Under the pieces are notes generated by a model. That model did not search any database. It was not told the DNA's origin and worked only from the letters and a program-made list of their open reading frames with translations. Of a DNA stretch of 54,608 bases, positions 1 to 10,900 are shown in pieces; position 1 is the stretch's first letter, and each line of letters starts with the position of its first letter. A program made the translations under genes and the position numbers. The DNA is from Desulfonatronum thioautotrophicum (GTDB lineage: Bacteria; Desulfobacterota; Desulfovibrionia; Desulfovibrionales; Desulfonatronaceae). The stretch lies in the NCBI RefSeq assembly GCF_000934745.1, contig NZ_JYNO01000020.1, forward strand, positions 1-54,608, read 5' to 3'.

Positions 1-192
1 GAACTCGTTCCATTCATGCATGCCCAGGTTAAGATCGATCAGGCCGTCCTTGTTGCCGCGCTGCACCAGGTAGCCCAGGGTGCTCCAGCGGTAGTTCTCG
101 GGCTTGTCCACGATTCCGGCGCGGATCGGGTTCAGGTCCACGTAGGCCAGCAGATTCACCAAAGTTTCCCCTTCCTGGACGATCACGCTCTT

Positions 193-243
193 TCACCCTG
201 TTAAACCCTGCTACGCAGGAGCCGAAAGGCTGTTTAACAGGGT
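193..243. repeat. REP-like palindromic element A, inserted in the transposase gene
   Basis: A perfect 15-bp inverted repeat, TTCACCCTGTTAAAC at 192-206 and its complement at 232-246, encloses two mini-hairpins (CCTGC-TAC-GCAGG and AGCC-GAAA-GGCT). Removing 193-243 (51 bp) joins the flanking codons as GERF-KSV, the expected RAYT sequence. The element brings a TAG stop into the transposase frame. Confidence 0.8.
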
Positions 244-300
244 GAACCGCTCCCCCCAGAATGTGCCCCATCGTTTCTTGCGCTTGTTGTAGGCCTTGGT

Positions 301-430
301 TCACCCGGTTAAATCCCTCGCACACTGTAGAGCGATAGGCCGAGTATGGAAACTATTTTGTTATTGATGGCTTGTGTGTGGAGATGGCAGAACTATGTGC
401 GGGGGGCTGCTACGCAGCATTTAACCGGGT
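301..430. repeat. REP-like palindromic element B (long form)
   Basis: The ends are TTCACCCGGTTAAAT (300-314) and its perfect complement (419-433). They match element A at most positions. An inner hairpin GCTGC-TAC-GCAGC (406-418) shares its core with the CCTGC-TAC-GCAGG hairpin of element A. The rest is a spacer of about 90 bp with no recognisable content. Removing 301-430 restores the transposase reading GFT-KAYNK. Confidence 0.78.
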
Positions 431-744
431 GAAGCCCTGCTTGATGTCCTTCATAAAGTCACCGAGGCTGGTCAGGCGGTTGCGGAAGTCGTTGATCTGG
501 CAGGGAATGATCCTGGATTCCTTGCCGTAGAGCAGCTTGTAACGCTCGGTGATGTCCTCGTCATTCAGGTCATCTGACGGATTCATCCGGACAACCAAAT
601 GAAAATGGTTACCCATCAAACAAAAGCCAAGCAGATCAACGAAATAGACCTTACACAGCCTGGCAACCGTGGCCATCAGGTGGTCTTTCTCGGTGTCCTG
701 GAGCGGGAAGCCGTCCAGGGCGGTGCGGGACATGATGTGGCTTG

Positions 745-790
745 CCCGGTTGAATGCCGCAAGGCCCAGCGAAGCTGGATTCAACTCGGG
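745..790. repeat. REP-like palindromic element C
   Basis: The end CCCGGTTGAAT pairs with ATTCAACTCGGG, and they enclose the hairpins GCC-GCAA-GGC and CCAGC-GAA-GCTGG. It lies between the N-terminal transposase codons and the SHIMSRT block. Its ends are related to those of elements A and B, with GTTGAA in place of GTTAAA. Confidence 0.7.
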
Positions 791-809
791 TAGACAGTCG
801 GCTGGCTTG

Positions 810-857
810 CCCGGTTAAGCAGACCAAAGGTCTCAGCCAAAGGCTGGCTTAACTGGG
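810..857. repeat. REP-like palindromic element D
   Basis: The end CCCGGTTAAGC pairs with GCTTAACTGGG and encloses two hairpins, AGACC-AAA-GGTCT and CAGCC-AAA-GGCTG. It interrupts the transposase about 10 codons after the start. Elements C and D share the same outer flank (GGCTTGCCCGG on the plus strand), so one may derive from the other. Confidence 0.7.
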
Positions 858-1394
858 TCGTGACGGACAAAGCGAGGAATGCGGCCCATCAGAGACTCCT
901 TGGTCTGGGGTTTGAGGGGTGAAGAGATGGGTAACGGACGGGGCAGCGGAAGTCAACAAAATAAACCTGGCACCATTTGTTTTCCAAAGCCGGATCATCC
1001 GTTTCTCGATCAGCCTCTGATCCTGCACCCAGCTGCGTTTGTAGGTTTTGGCATAGGGGAGGTATTGGTTTTCCACGAAATCACGAAACAACGGTACGGC
1101 CTTCATCTTTTCCAGCTCCCTCTTGGGATCAAAGCCAATCACAGTCTGGCTTTTCAATGCCTTTGCCCTGGTTCTGGCTCCCTCCAGGGTAATGGACTCA
1201 GGGGTGCCGAGTTTCACCAGCCGAATTTGACCCCCTTTGTCGCGGTACCGGAGATAATAGGTGGCTGTACCGGTGCTGCGTACCTCCAGCAAAAACCCGC
1301 CGAGGTTCATGTCGAAATAATCCACCTTGGCTTTCCCGTCCTTCGGCAATGGCGGACTGATCACAAACGCCGGTTTCAAATTGACCTTGGGCAT
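849..1394 (-). pseudogene. Truncated tyrosine-type integrase (N-terminal part only)
   Basis: The first 140 residues, down to about 975, resemble the N-terminus of a phage or island integrase. There is an arm-type DNA-binding domain (LGGFLLEVRSTGTATYYLRYRDKG shortened here to its core LEVRSTGTATYYLRYR) and the start of the core-binding domain (FRDFVENQYLPYAKTYKRSW). The ATG at 1394 has an AGGAGG site 9 bases upstream. After RLWKTN the sequence loses resemblance to integrases and runs into the 5' flank of the neighbouring transposase. The catalytic domain (Arg, HxxR, Tyr) is absent, so it cannot recombine DNA. It is probably the remnant of an integrated element that the transposase later abutted. 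Confidence 0.7.
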
Positions 1395-1796
1395 ACAAAT
1401 ACACCTCCTGAAAAAAGTTAAGGCCGCCCTGGAATACATTCCAACGGCGGCCCGGATAAGCCTTGAGAGCTACAGAGGCTCCTTTATGGCTTATAACAAT
1501 TCAGAGGGGTGTTTTTTGAAAGATACAGACTTGCAAGGTCTAGAAAGCCGGATTTGGCAGCGGGTGATGCGAATTGGCTCTCCCAGGTAGCGGCAAAGCC
1601 TGGCAGGAAAAGGTTGGCCGGGAGCAGCGATCTCCTTGTAGCTTATGGTATCCGGAAGAATGTGTCATGTTTCTTGCTGACCTCGCTCATAGGTGCGGAT
1701 CGTGGGGCAAGGCTGAGGGATGGCAAGAAGGCCGGTAATCCGTCAATGGCGTCAACCAGCCGGGATGCCGGCGAAATGATGTCAGAAACATCTACT
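1395..1796. other. Intergenic region, no gene recognised
   Basis: About 400 bp between the integrase remnant and the terminator of the giant gene. An imperfect hairpin (GGCCGCC ... GGCGGCC near 1422-1457) is visible. Short open frames here show no family features. I see no tRNA that could serve as an attachment site. Confidence 0.5.
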
Positions 1797-1830
1797 TAAA
1801 AAACCCCCGTCCCTTTTCAGGAACGGGGGT
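1797..1830 (-). terminator. Rho-independent terminator of the giant secreted protein gene
   Basis: Read on the minus strand, an ACCCCCGT/ACGGGGGT stem with a 12-base loop is followed by a run of Ts. It lies about 80 bp after the stop codon at 1913. Confidence 0.8.
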
Positions 1831-1877
1831 GTTGAATTTGAATGGATTTCGGTTTGACTTGTCGCAGGTTCCAATTT

Positions 1878-1901
1878 GAGGCCCCGTAACTCAGGGGCCT
1901 C
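1878..1901. terminator. GC-rich hairpin after the giant gene
   Basis: The perfect stem GAGGCCCC/GGGGCCTC with an 8-base loop starts about 10 bp beyond the stop. No T-run follows directly, so it may assist the stronger terminator at 1797-1830 or protect the transcript end. Confidence 0.45.
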
Positions 1902-1912
1902 AGTTCGGATTC

Positions 1913-4900
1913 CTAACCGGCGATGTCGGTGGCTGCGAACATCGTTGCATCCACACCGAGCAGGGAGATGACACCGTCAGGATTGGTGTCGCCATTGGCA
2001 TCAAAGAAGAGCAACCCAATGGTATCGCCAAGGTTGATGATGTCCCCGCCGTACAGGGCAACCTCGGGAGCTTCGGCAACAATCGATGTGAGGTAGTAGA
2101 TTGCACCACCATCGAATGCCAGATCAGCTGCATCCAGTGCCGCCTCGAAGTCAAGCGCCGCTGCTGCACCGACGAAGTTACCGGCACTTCCCGCTGCCAG
2201 TTCACCACCAAAGCTGATGGAGTCAGCTCCGGTTGTGAAGTCGGTGATCAGGTCGGCAAAGGCATCGGAGAGTTCAGGATCCGGTCCTACGATATCTCGC
2301 AGAAGGAATGAAGCTCCCGTACCAACAACTCCGCCGATTCCATCAGTTACGACCGTAAAACCACCATTGTCGGGATTTAGATCAGTCAATGTTATGACAT
2401 TGTCAGGAGTTGAAGCCTCAATCTGTCCGACACTGTCAGGATTCGCATTAAACGCATTTGCCAATCCTAATGCTACATCATTTTCGTCATCAGTAGCCTG
2501 AACCGTATAGGTGGCACCAATAACTGTTCCATTCGCCAATGTGGTGATGAGTGAGTAAATCTCACCTTCCACAACACCAGGTGCGATCGTGACTTCCGTG
2601 ATCTGAGCTTGGTCGGTCCCATTAGCAGAGGTAATATCAAAACCCACATTGGAACCACCGGTCACGATACTTGATATGGTTATGGAATTGATGCCGTCAC
2701 CAGTGACAGACACTTCATTAAGAGTTGCCACAGCAGATATACCAGGAACATCATTTAATCTTGAAGCTATTATTGCAGCAACATCGTTTGATACATCTGC
2801 ATTGAATGGGGTTACAGCATTGTCAATAATGATCGCCTGTGCAAAACCATTGAGTACGTAGGTGATGGTGATAGTTTCATCACCATCATTATCATCAGCA
2901 CCACTAGTAACCGTGATCACCTCTTCATCGATAGGATCTTGAATCGTCTCGATTTCAGGTGCTTCTGGCGCACTGATGTCAATGTTGAAGACAAAGGTGT
3001 CACTTCCGCCGTTACCGGTCAGGACGTCAACCTGATCAATAGTGGTTTGCGAGTCGTTACCGCCGTTGATGACATCGTCCTGATTGCTACCAATCAACAC
3101 AGTGCCTTCGGCAGTATTCCTGCCTTTTCCTTCGGCATCGCCTTCAGCTTGGCCGAGTGCTTCGTCAAAGAACGTATCATCTGGATCAGGCGTATATGTG
3201 AATCCAGACCCACCGATCAGCGTAAAGCCATTGCTGCCTTCAGCGGCTGACATGTCGATGGTGATACCACCTTCACCGATAATGGTGGCGATTCCTTCGT
3301 TCACGGTTTCGATAGTTGCGATGAAGTCATCAGTTACGAGGGCATAAGCAATGCCATTCGAGGCTACTTGTATAGCGTCCTGCCTAAAAGCATCGTCGAG
3401 TGGATCAGGACCGACCAGATTCTCAATAATGCCTATTGAATCCTCTACGATAAACGTATGATCAGCATTTCCACCAGAATAGACATTGATGCCTGTCGTA
3501 CCATCAAGAGTGAAAGCCTCACCGCCAACTGTTAACAGGTAATCATTGTTGGGAGAGCCAACAATAGTCTGTTCCGCGTCTTGGTTATCATCATCTGTTG
3601 CACCAAAAGCAATGAACTGGAAGCCGCCAATATCATCAGCAGCCTCATCAATGGTTATTCCGGAGAAGTCTACATTCATAGTCAGGAGCGAATTACCTAA
3701 TAACAGTCCAAGTTGGCTGCTGTCATGGGTTCCTGAAGAATGAACGTAGGGTGCTGTAGCATTACCGATCACTTTGACATTACCAGAACCCGTGACGCCC
3801 AGACCAACAGCACTCAAGGAAAGCACCTGATCAATGGTCAAGACCAAGTTCTGTCCTTCGGGAACCGTGATTGTTCCGCCGTCAATCTGGAGGTCGACCT
3901 CGGTAAGGTCCACATCACCATCGATGGTCAGGTTGACGTCATCCAGCACCAGCGTTGAGGTGGGCTGAAAGACCACATCTTCCGTGATGGTCAGGTTAAC
4001 ATCATTGAAGGACCATGTGCTGCCGGACTCCAGTTCAGGAGCCGTAGGCACGCCGTTGACCAGAGCCTGTCCAAGCACAGCAAAGGTATCGCCATTGCCG
4101 GTCAAGGTGAACGCATTTTGGTCAGGGATTCCATCGCCGGTGGTGTCGTCATCCGTGCCGTCGATCAGGGCGATGACACCCAGATTGACGTAAGCAGTGC
4201 CCGTAACCGTCAGCACGCTCAACTCGGCACCAGCCACACCGGCGTATTCGTTCAGTTCATACTCGCCGTTGACAAGGTCATGTCCAAAGTAGACCTCGCC
4301 GGCGTCACCGGGGTTGATCAAAAGCACCTCGGTGTCACCCACTGCCGCGGCGGGGCTGCCGCCGGTGAGCAGGTAGATGCCCGTGTGTCCACCAGTATTC
4401 ACAACCAGGGTCGTGATGTCCGGATCGCTGGTATCCAGGGACTTCAGGGTTACATTGTTCTCACCAGTAATGGTCAGTGTCGCGGTATCCGTATACTCCA
4501 CTGCATCGTCACTGGCGAAGGTGATGGTTCCGCCTTCCAACGCCGCGCCAAGCACGTTGCCTGCCGATGGTGTTGTCGAACCGGTATTGATCTCCACGTT
4601 TGCCAACTGTTCCCGTTCCGGACCGCTGTCGATATCCCCAATCACGTTGACCAGGCCGGGGACCGGATTCGTGTTCGGATTCCAGTCTTCAGGCAGCAGA
4701 TAGAACTCGTTGGGAGCGCCTGGAGCAGTTTGCTCGGCGGTCAGCGAGTTGATGGTCAGCGTATCGAAGTCCGGGGAGTTCGCGGTTGGCGCACCCAGGA
4801 TGTTGTCAATAATCAGATCGCCCATGTCCACCTGGCCGCCCAAATCAATGCGGAGGTTCTGGATGAACTGGAGGATCGGATCGTCAGGATCAGAGACATC

Positions 4901-7900
4901 GTCGATGTCGTTAAAGGTTAAGCCGCCTGGCAACTCGGTGAAGGACTCCACCTCAATGGTACGGTCGATCGGAAGACCAACTGGCAACAAGAGGTTGAGA
5001 TCCATGGAGTTGGCGACACGGATGACAATGTCGGAACTCAGAACCGTGAACAGGTCCTCGACATTAGCGCCATCAACCAGCTGATCGAGCATCCATACCC
5101 GACCGATTTCAGCGTCATACCCGGAGGTATCAACCTTACCGGCCTGCTGGGTATCGACGATTTGGTCGAACAGCCAGATCACGTTTGTAGAGGTTACAGG
5201 GTTACCAGCGTCACCAGTACGGGCAATGGCATCGTCAAAGACCACGATGGCCCGTTCGGCCTGGACGGCGTTGGCAAAGCGTATTGTCTGGCCTGAGAGA
5301 TCGGTTTCATTACCAGTCGCATTTGCCTGGAGCGCCACACTGAAGGCACCAAGGATGGTATCGGCATGCAAGGTCACGTCTGCTTCAGCAAAGGCAGCAG
5401 GCGCCTCTGGTGCGGCAAGCGATACAAATCCGGCAATGGCTGGGTCGATACCGCTGAGATCAACAGGCATGCCGTTCAGGTCGATGATCTCCACGGAAGT
5501 CGTGGAGGGATCGGCGTCCACGGCCGGGACAATGTTCAATCCATTGGCCTGGGCCGCCGTGAGGGTCAAGGTTACGCCATCAGCCAGGACGATGTCCTGG
5601 GTCTGGGTGATGTCCAGATCCAGACCTGTCCAGTCAGTGGTCTCGCTGATCAGCATGGTGGTCTCGGCGCCCAGGTCAATGACCAGGGAACCTGCCGTCC
5701 AGATATTCCCCAGACCGATCTCGAACACGCTGTCCGGTCCGGCATTGCTGAAGTCAAAGACCCAGCCGGGTTGCGGGGCAACGGCATTCAGCTCGCTGTC
5801 GATCAGCGTCATGCTGGTTTCGCCGGTACCGGCGGTGAAGGTGAAGTTCTCGGCGTCGATACCCGTCACCTTGCCCAGGGTCAGCGTACCGGCGTAGCCG
5901 GATGCGTTGATCACCTGGAGATCTCCACCACCGTCAATGCCATCGGTTGTGGCATTGGTATCCAGGACAATGGCCGCCGCGGCATCGCTGCCAACGATGG
6001 TCAAGGTCAAGGTGTCGGCCAGCTCCAGCGAGTCGGACCCACCAGGGATGGTCAACGTACCGCTGAAGGCATCGGTGTTCACCACAAAGGCGGTGATGTC
6101 CGCATCAGTGGTGTCAATGGACTTGATCTGGATATCGGCGGAGCCGCCCAGGGTCAGTCTCGCGGTGTCACCATCGTATTCCGAGTTATAGGTGATCGTT
6201 CCGAGGATTTGCAGATCCACATCGGCATTGATGGCGATGCGCAGCAAATCGCCGGCGTTTCCGGCCAAAGCGCCGTCAGTCATGATCTCACCGTCGATCA
6301 CGATGGGATCGGCGGTCAGCGGGTCGGCACCGGACAGGTCTACGGTGTTGATGGTCAACAGGGTCTGGTTCGGGCGGGTCACGCCGTCGTTGACAACGAT
6401 ATCGCCGTTGATAAAGGCCGCGTTCTGTGCATCAGCCTGCAGATTCAGGGTAATGCCGCGCAGTTCGGACACAGCCTGACCGGACAACACGCCAGCGCTG
6501 AAGGTGATTCCGTCGGGCATTGCCGTGGGCTCCACATTGACCACGCGGAAGCGGGCATCCGGCAGGTCGCCTTCCGGCACGCTGGTGATGTTCAGGATGG
6601 AGGCGTTCTCCAGACTGACCAGGAGTTCCTCAATGGCCTGACTGTCTGTTCCAAGCGGTTGTTCGAAGAAGTTCAACAACTCGTCCCTGAACCGCAGATC
6701 GACGTTTTGGTAGAATTCTACGTCAATCGTTTCGTCAAAGGGTTGGTTCTGATTGGGCTCGGTCCCATTGAACTCGAAAGTGACCAAGGGCTTGATGAGC
6801 GCAGCAGGATCGCCACTGACCTTGAAACCGTCGGCCAGGTCGAAGTTCTCCAGGCTGAGAACCTGGTTGTCGCCGATCAAGTAGGTGAAGGCTTCCAGCG
6901 CGATGAGCGATGCGGGCAGGCTGATGTTGCCGTCCACATCGATGGTTCCGGCGGTGACGGTGGCATCGATGGTCAGGGCAGCGCCATCCTCAAGCAAGGC
7001 CGCCAGATCGTCCACAACCGTCTGCGAGAAGTCCGTGAGGTTGATCGTGCCTTCTCCGCTGATGGTTGCATTGCCGGTCAACAGCTGTACCAGCTGCTCA
7101 CCGCTCATGTTCAGGACGGTATCTTCCGGAATTTCGATTTCCGGAACACCCAGCAGGTTCGTGGCCGGGTTCAGGGTCACAACCGGAATGGCGGCTACCA
7201 CCACTTTGTCAATGGTGATGTCGCCGTCGAGCCCAGCGGTATCGAACACTTCGTCGTTCAGGTTGACGACCGTCAATGTTCCGGCATCGTTTGTACCGGA
7301 AGCATCAACGATGTTCACCGTCAGATACTGATCAATATCCACGGTCAACTCGGATTCCTGAGCCAGGGCAATGGCATCCACGCCGGTCAGGGTCGTATCG
7401 GAGAGATCGATGATCACGCTGGTGAAATCGGCAGGCGCAAAGCTTGAGCCATCGAATTCACCAACTCCCAGAGTAAACCCGCCGCTGACGCCGGAACCGT
7501 CGATGCCGGCCAGCAGGCCGATTTCGGCAATCCAGACGGCTACGTCGCCATCCGGGTTGGTTATGGTCAGGCTTTCGGCCTGGTCGCCGGCAAAGCTGCC
7601 AATGGCAACCGAACCGTCGGCCACGTTCACCGTGACGTCACGGGTATTGTTGATGGTGATCCCGTCAACGGTCATGGACCGCACGCCACCATCAGAAGCC
7701 TCACCCAGCGTTACGCCCTGGTTGTTGATTTCCACCACCGCGAACGGATTGTTCGGGGTATAGAAATTGGCGATCAAGGCACCGATAGAGGCCGTATCGA
7801 CGTCCAGGGTTTCCTTTTCCAGCTCTTCCCAGTCGGCCACGCCGTCGCCTTCCAGCAGGAAGTTGACGCCGCGCTTGATGCCGCCAAAGGTGATGGTATT

Positions 7901-10900
7901 GCCGTCATTGAGCTGCAAGCCCAGTGTTTCCAGGCCCAGCGTGTTATTGCTGACAAAGAATTCACCAGCAGTGAGGTTGTCAAATTCAGTTACAATATAG
8001 CTTGCTACACCATCAGATTGAACACCATTTTCAGGGTCCGTCCCTACCGGTGTTTCATCCATGATCACGTCAACCCGCACGCCGGTACCGATCAGGGTCA
8101 GGTTGGTCTCATCCGTGATCTCATTCAACAAGGAGGATTGCAGCACCACATCCTCGACCAGCTCCAGAGAGCCTGCCGTGACACCTGCGTTGGCAAATTC
8201 CCTGACAACATCCTCCAAACCGGCATCAATATCATCCTGCGTAATGCCGGTGACGTTGATTTCCGCAACTTCCGCACCCGCTTCCACTTCAGCCCGGAAG
8301 TCCTCACCATTCAATTGCAGTGCCTGTTGGGCGGTCATGGTGATGACCGAACCGTCAGCAATGGTAAATAGCGTGACATTGGTGAGGTTGGTATCCGGAT
8401 CGAGAGTGAATTCTTCCGGTGCGGTGGTGATGTTGATGGTCAGGTCTTCGCTCATCAGCGTGGTGTCGATGGGCTGATCAGCCAGGTCGATGATGTTCAC
8501 CGTACCTTCGCCAAGGACATTGGCCGCACCCAGGGCAACGACCTGGTCGGCCGTCAGGGTCACTTCCGCGCCTTCAAGGACCTCGATCTGGACCACGGCG
8601 TCAAGAACAGCCTCGGACAGATCAATGGCGTCCGTGCCGTCGATCAGCAGGACCACATCGCCCGTTCCGGTCACGCTGAGCGCGTCTTCAAAACCGTTCA
8701 GGGTGGCGGTCAGGACGCCGGTGCCGTTGTGCACGACCTCCAGGGTGGCCACTTTGGAATCACTGGTGTCGAGGATGCCGACAGCGACGTCGGCCGAACC
8801 GTTGACCGTGAGCAGTGCGACTTCGTCGTCGTTGATCATGGAGTGGAAATCAATCCCGCCCATGCTCAGCACCTGCTCGGCGTTGATGGTCACATCCAGC
8901 AGCTGGTTGGTCTCGTTGGTGGTCAGCAGACCAATCAGGATGTTGTCCGTGTTGCCGGTGCGCACGTTGCCCGCGTCACCTTCGGAGTTGATGGTGACCG
9001 TTTTCAGGAATGTCTGAATCTGAGCATTTTCCTTGTCCGTGACGCCCAGGTTGATGTTGCCCTGGATTTCCGTGCCGCCTTGCAGATTGAGCACGAAATC
9101 TTCCAGCTCACGCTCGGCCTCGGTGTGGTCAAAGGCCATTCCGCCACGAACCGTAACGCCCGGCTCGACGGTGACCGTCTGGTCCACCAGGTGGACGTAC
9201 TTGTTGTAGATGACCTTTTCCACCCTTTCGGAAAGGCCGGTGAACATGGCGTCGACGTTCTGATCCGCGACAAGGATGTCCAGGACCCGCAGGAAGTCGA
9301 CGTCAAATCCGGAGGCATCGATGCTGTCAAGATCCAAAGTGGCAAAAAGCATGTTCAGCGTCGTGTTATCGCCGCCGATGACCGACAAGCCGTCAGCCTG
9401 CGCGGGTGTGGCCAGACTCAGGATCATGTCGTCGCCGAGCACGAACTCGAGGCCGCCCAAAGAGCCGCTTTCGTCAAGAACGATACTTTCAGCCAAGGTA
9501 ACCATTCCGCCATCAATGATGCCGGACAGGGCCGAGAGCATTTCGGTGAAGGTGTAGTCAACGCCGGCCAGGGTGAAGACGGTGTCCACATGGGCCTGGG
9601 TCAGACCGGTGATGTTCACCTTCGCGCTGTCGTCGGCAACGAAGCTGCCCACATTGCCGGTCGCGGCCAAAGAAGTGGCCAGCTGCACAACCTGATCAGC
9701 GGTAAGGGTTACTTCCGTGTCAGCAGGTATCTCGAACCTGTCCACATTGCTCAGATCGATGGCCGGGTTCAGGGTCCAGGTTCCTTCGGCCATGGTCACG
9801 CCAACACTTACGCCCTCTCCAACTTCAGTGGAATCAAAGGCCTGTTCGGCCAGACCAAGGACGCTCAATGCGCCGTTGAGGCCGGGGTGTGTAAGCACGA
9901 TGTTCTCGGCCCCGATGGCTTCCACCTGCTCGTAGGACAGGGTCACGCTGGCAGAGGCGTTCGTGTCGCCGATATCCGCCTTGTCGCCGAGGGAAACCAG
10001 ATCGACGTTGTTCAAGGTGGCGGCGGAGAGGTCCGTGTCGTTCTTGATGACCAGCACGAAGTCCGCGTCCGGATCAGCGCTGAAGCTGGAATGGTAGCCG
10101 GCGCTGTAGGCATCCATGGTCAGAGTGGTGCTCACATCGCTGCCGATGAAGGTCAGTCCTTCTCCCGGTGCCTCGTCGGTCAGGGTCAGGCTGAGTTCTC
10201 CGTCAACGGCGGTACCGTCAATCAGGGTCAGTGTTGATGGCAGAGGCTCTTCAACGGTGAAGTCGCCCACGGTTGTCAGGGTCAGACTCTCGATATCACC
10301 GTTCAAGGTTTCGACAACTACATCGCCGTGAACCGCATCTACGGTCACGGAAGTTGTATTCACAAAGCCGATCCCGGCCACGGTGATCACTTCACCGGCA
10401 GGCAGGTCACCTGTCAGGTTGGTGATCATCACCAGCGCTTCGCCGCCAGGACGGGCCATTTCGATGTTCATCGTGCCGACGGCAAACCCGGCGTTCTTCT
10501 GGTAGGCGGCTTCCATCAGGAAGTTCACGCCGTGATCAACTCTGCCAAAGGTCAGGTAGAACGTGTAATTACCTTGCAGACCAAGTGTCTGCAGGTCCTT
10601 GGTGGTTTCGCATGTCCAGAATTCCCTGTTATCATCCAGCTTCGTGACAACATAGGTTTCCACGCCTGAGGAGAGAAGGCCTTCTTCATCGGTTCCTACA
10701 TCACCTACCAATTCGACATTGATGCGCGTGTTCGAATTGTTTCCGATAACTTCGTAAACTTCGTCGAAGTTTTCAATCGTCAGGTCATTGAGGTTGCCGA
10801 CCAGTCCGGAGAAGTCCAGGGTATGCAGGTTTTCGGCAACCAGCGAATCGGTGAAGGTCAGGTTGCCTTCGCCTTCGATCACGATGGTCCGCGCCTGGGT

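Larger units (their letters stand above)
1..889 (-). pseudogene. REP-associated (Y1/HuH) transposase gene broken by palindromic elements; 3' end beyond window
   Basis: This is a RAYT/IS200-like single-strand transposase gene, now non-functional. An AAGGAG site lies 6 bases before an ATG at 889 that starts MGRIPRFVRHD. The next recognisable piece contains SHIMSRTALDG and the HuH motif in CLMGNHFHLVVR. The following piece reads YNKRKKRWGTFWGER, and the last reads KSVIVQEGETLVNLLAYVDL then NPIRAGIV and continues past base 1. These are the conserved blocks of the RAYT family in the correct order. Each break coincides with a hairpin element (193-243, 301-430, 745-790, 810-857). Deleting the first two elements restores the frame exactly (GERF-KSV and GFT-KAYNK). 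For the other two the exact insertion boundaries could not be resolved. Family assignment is confident; loss of function is inferred from in-frame stops inside the elements. Confidence 0.85.

Noticed and set aside
29-325. 98-codon minus-strand frame in the transposase region
   Set aside because: It mixes the wrong frame of the transposase with palindrome sequence. The true codons are recovered only after removing the elements.
5366-7447. Long plus-strand open frame (693 codons) within the giant gene
   Set aside because: It is antisense to a coherent 4003-residue protein with consistent repeats. Its own translation is rich in Gly, His and Gln with no domain. The same holds for the long frame at 8729-10237.
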